A DNA stretch of 25,871 bases. Origin: GCA-002282575 sp964606405 (GTDB lineage Bacteria; Pseudomonadota; Gammaproteobacteria; Thiomicrospirales; Thiomicrospiraceae). The translations under genes were made by a program, and so were the position numbers. This document shows positions 24,681 to 25,871 of the stretch, piece by piece; position 1 is the stretch's first letter, and each line of letters opens with the position of its first letter. The notes beneath the pieces are model-generated. The model was not told the origin of the DNA and did no database searches. It saw only the letters and a list, made by a program, of their open reading frames with translations. The stretch is from assembly GCA_964606405.1 (NCBI GenBank), contig CAZSGH010000037.1:1-25871 (forward strand), given 5' to 3'.

Positions 24681-25871
24681 TCGAACACGGCATTCGCCAT
24701 AACCGTCAGCAGTTTGGACTACAACTGCTGATGGTGTTTCTGGTCGGCTTAACCATTGGTATGACAAGAACCGTCATACCAGGGTTAGCAGAAAGCGAGT
24801 TTGGATTGGGTGGACAACAATTCTTCTTACTCGCCAGCTTCGTGGTCGTTTTTGGACTGGTCAAAGCGTTCATGAACCTGTTCGCAGGCAAATTAAGTGA
24901 ACGCTACGGGCGCAAACAGGTATTACTTTGGGGATGGCTGATTGCACTACCCATACCCGCCATACTCTATACGGCGAGCAGTTGGTCATATATTGTATTG
25001 GCAACGGTGTTATTAGGCTTTAACCAAGGACTCACGTGGTCAATGGCGCTCAATAGCAAACTCGACTTAGCCCATAGCCACCAAAAAGGATTGGTCAATG
25101 GCTTTAACGAGTTTGCAGGCTATGCCGCTGTCGGCTTAGCGGGTATTGCCACTGCCTATCTCGCCGAGATGTTCGGCGCACAAACAGCGCTGGCTTATTT
25201 TAGTGCGATTGTTATTGTGTCAGGTGTCATCTTAACGCAGTTCTTTGTTAAAGAAACGCTACCTTGGGCATATAAGCATCAACAGAATGCAACACCCACG
25301 GCAAGTAACACACCAGCATCTTCATTATTAGACTTATTTAAGTATGCCAGTTTACAACATGCCCCTTTAGTCGCACTCAATCAAGCGGGATTGGTCGAAA
25401 AATTCACCGATGCCCTCGTATGGATTTTCTTGCCCGTTTTTTTCTTATCACAAAATCTAACCCTGATTGAAGCCAGTAGCATTATTGCCATTTATGGCGT
25501 GGTTTGGGGCGCATCGCAACTGATTACAGGACCTTTATCGGACAAAATTGGACGCAAAGGCTTAATTGTCTGGGGCATGTGGTTGTGCGGTATGGGTGTG
25601 CTAAGCATTCCGTTAACACACACCGTTTGGCTCTGGTCAATCGAAAGTGCCGTTATTGGTTTGGGTATGGCAATGCTTTATCCTAACCTAGGTGCTGCAG
25701 TGGGAGATGTGACACAACCCGCACAACGTGCCAGTATGATGGGCATCTATCGTTTTTGGCGCGACTTAGGCTATGCCATTGGTGCATTACTGATGGGACT
25801 TTTAGCGCAATGGTCGCAAGACATGCTCATGCCTTTCTGGTTGGTAGGCGTTTCTATGTTACTATCGGGTG
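24677..25871 (+). CDS. MFS transporter (partial, 3' end beyond window)
   Basis: The frame is open from ATG 24677, which overlaps the preceding TGA as ATGA, to the window edge, 398 codons. Predicted membrane segments are regularly spaced, with the MFS motif A variant LSERYGRKQVLLWG between TM2 and TM3 and the matching DKIGRKGLIVWG in the second half (about residues 286-297). The central loop between halves (about 210-235) is polar with Thr/Ala/Asn. About 11 of 12 segments are visible. Coupled translation with the MBL-fold gene suggests a shared substrate, for example import or export of a sulfur or thioester compound. The substrate cannot be told. Confidence 0.88.
   Translation, partial: MIEHGIRHNRQQFGLQLLMVFLVGLTIGMTRTVIPGLAESEFGLGGQQFFLLASFVVVFGLVKAFMNLFAGKLSERYGRKQVLLWGWLIALPIPAILYTASSWSYIVLATVLLGFNQGLTWSMALNSKLDLAHSHQKGLVNGFNEFAGYAAVGLAGIATAYLAEMFGAQTALAYFSAIVIVSGVILTQFFVKETLPWAYKHQQNATPTASNTPASSLLDLFKYASLQHAPLVALNQAGLVEKFTDALVWIFLPVFFLSQNLTLIEASSIIAIYGVVWGASQLITGPLSDKIGRKGLIVWGMWLCGMGVLSIPLTHTVWLWSIESAVIGLGMAMLYPNLGAAVGDVTQPAQRASMMGIYRFWRDLGYAIGALLMGLLAQWSQDMLMPFWLVGVSMLLSG

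Overview
The window looks like chromosomal DNA from a gammaproteobacterium. The base composition is moderate (mid-40s % GC by eye), and ClpS/ClpA, a Czc/Cus-type tripartite efflux pump, a MoxR/von Willebrand operon and c-di-GMP enzymes are all of proteobacterial type. The genus cannot be fixed from the sequence alone. There are no rRNA, tRNA, phage or transposase genes.

Layout, left to right. (1) 1-4405, plus strand: a signalling cluster, with the tail of a receiver-domain protein, a membrane histidine kinase, a small Rcp1-like receiver protein and a receiver-PAS-GAF-HD-GYP c-di-GMP phosphodiesterase. (2) 4541-7979, plus: a proteostasis operon of a short J-domain protein, ClpS and ClpA, behind a good promoter candidate. 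(3) 7942-8363: two 211-bp tandem units, each carrying the degenerate 3' end of a lost PII gene and a 66-bp REP/MITE-like palindrome. The ClpA stop codon lies inside the first unit. (4) 8364-14379, minus: a czcC-czcB-czcA heavy-metal efflux operon ending in a PII-NG type gene. (5) 14487-20212, minus: moxR, DUF58, batA-like, vWA-TPR (BatB/BatC-like fusion) and batD-like genes, mostly overlapping by a few bases. (6) 20213-20477: a divergent promoter region full of palindromes. (7) 20478-23850, plus: a PAS histidine kinase followed by a receiver-DUF3369-GGDEF diguanylate cyclase, probably a pair. (8) 23949 to the end, plus: a metallo-beta-lactamase-fold protein overlapping an MFS transporter that runs off the window.

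How it fits together. The left edge removes c-di-GMP (HD-GYP) and the 22-24 kb pair makes it (GGDEF), both under phosphorelay control. The Czc pump would export divalent or monovalent metal ions, with the PII-NG protein as likely regulator. MoxR with the vWA proteins is a probable envelope or metal-insertion chaperone system.

The most unusual material is non-coding. The PII-tail/MITE tandem repeat has captured the clpA 3' end. A repeated two-hairpin element of about 135 bp fills two different within-operon gaps (czcB-czcA and moxR-DUF58). A third hairpin with a similar loop, plus mutually exclusive palindromes, lies in the moxR/kinase promoter region, and a hairpin encloses the start region of the metallo-beta-lactamase gene.
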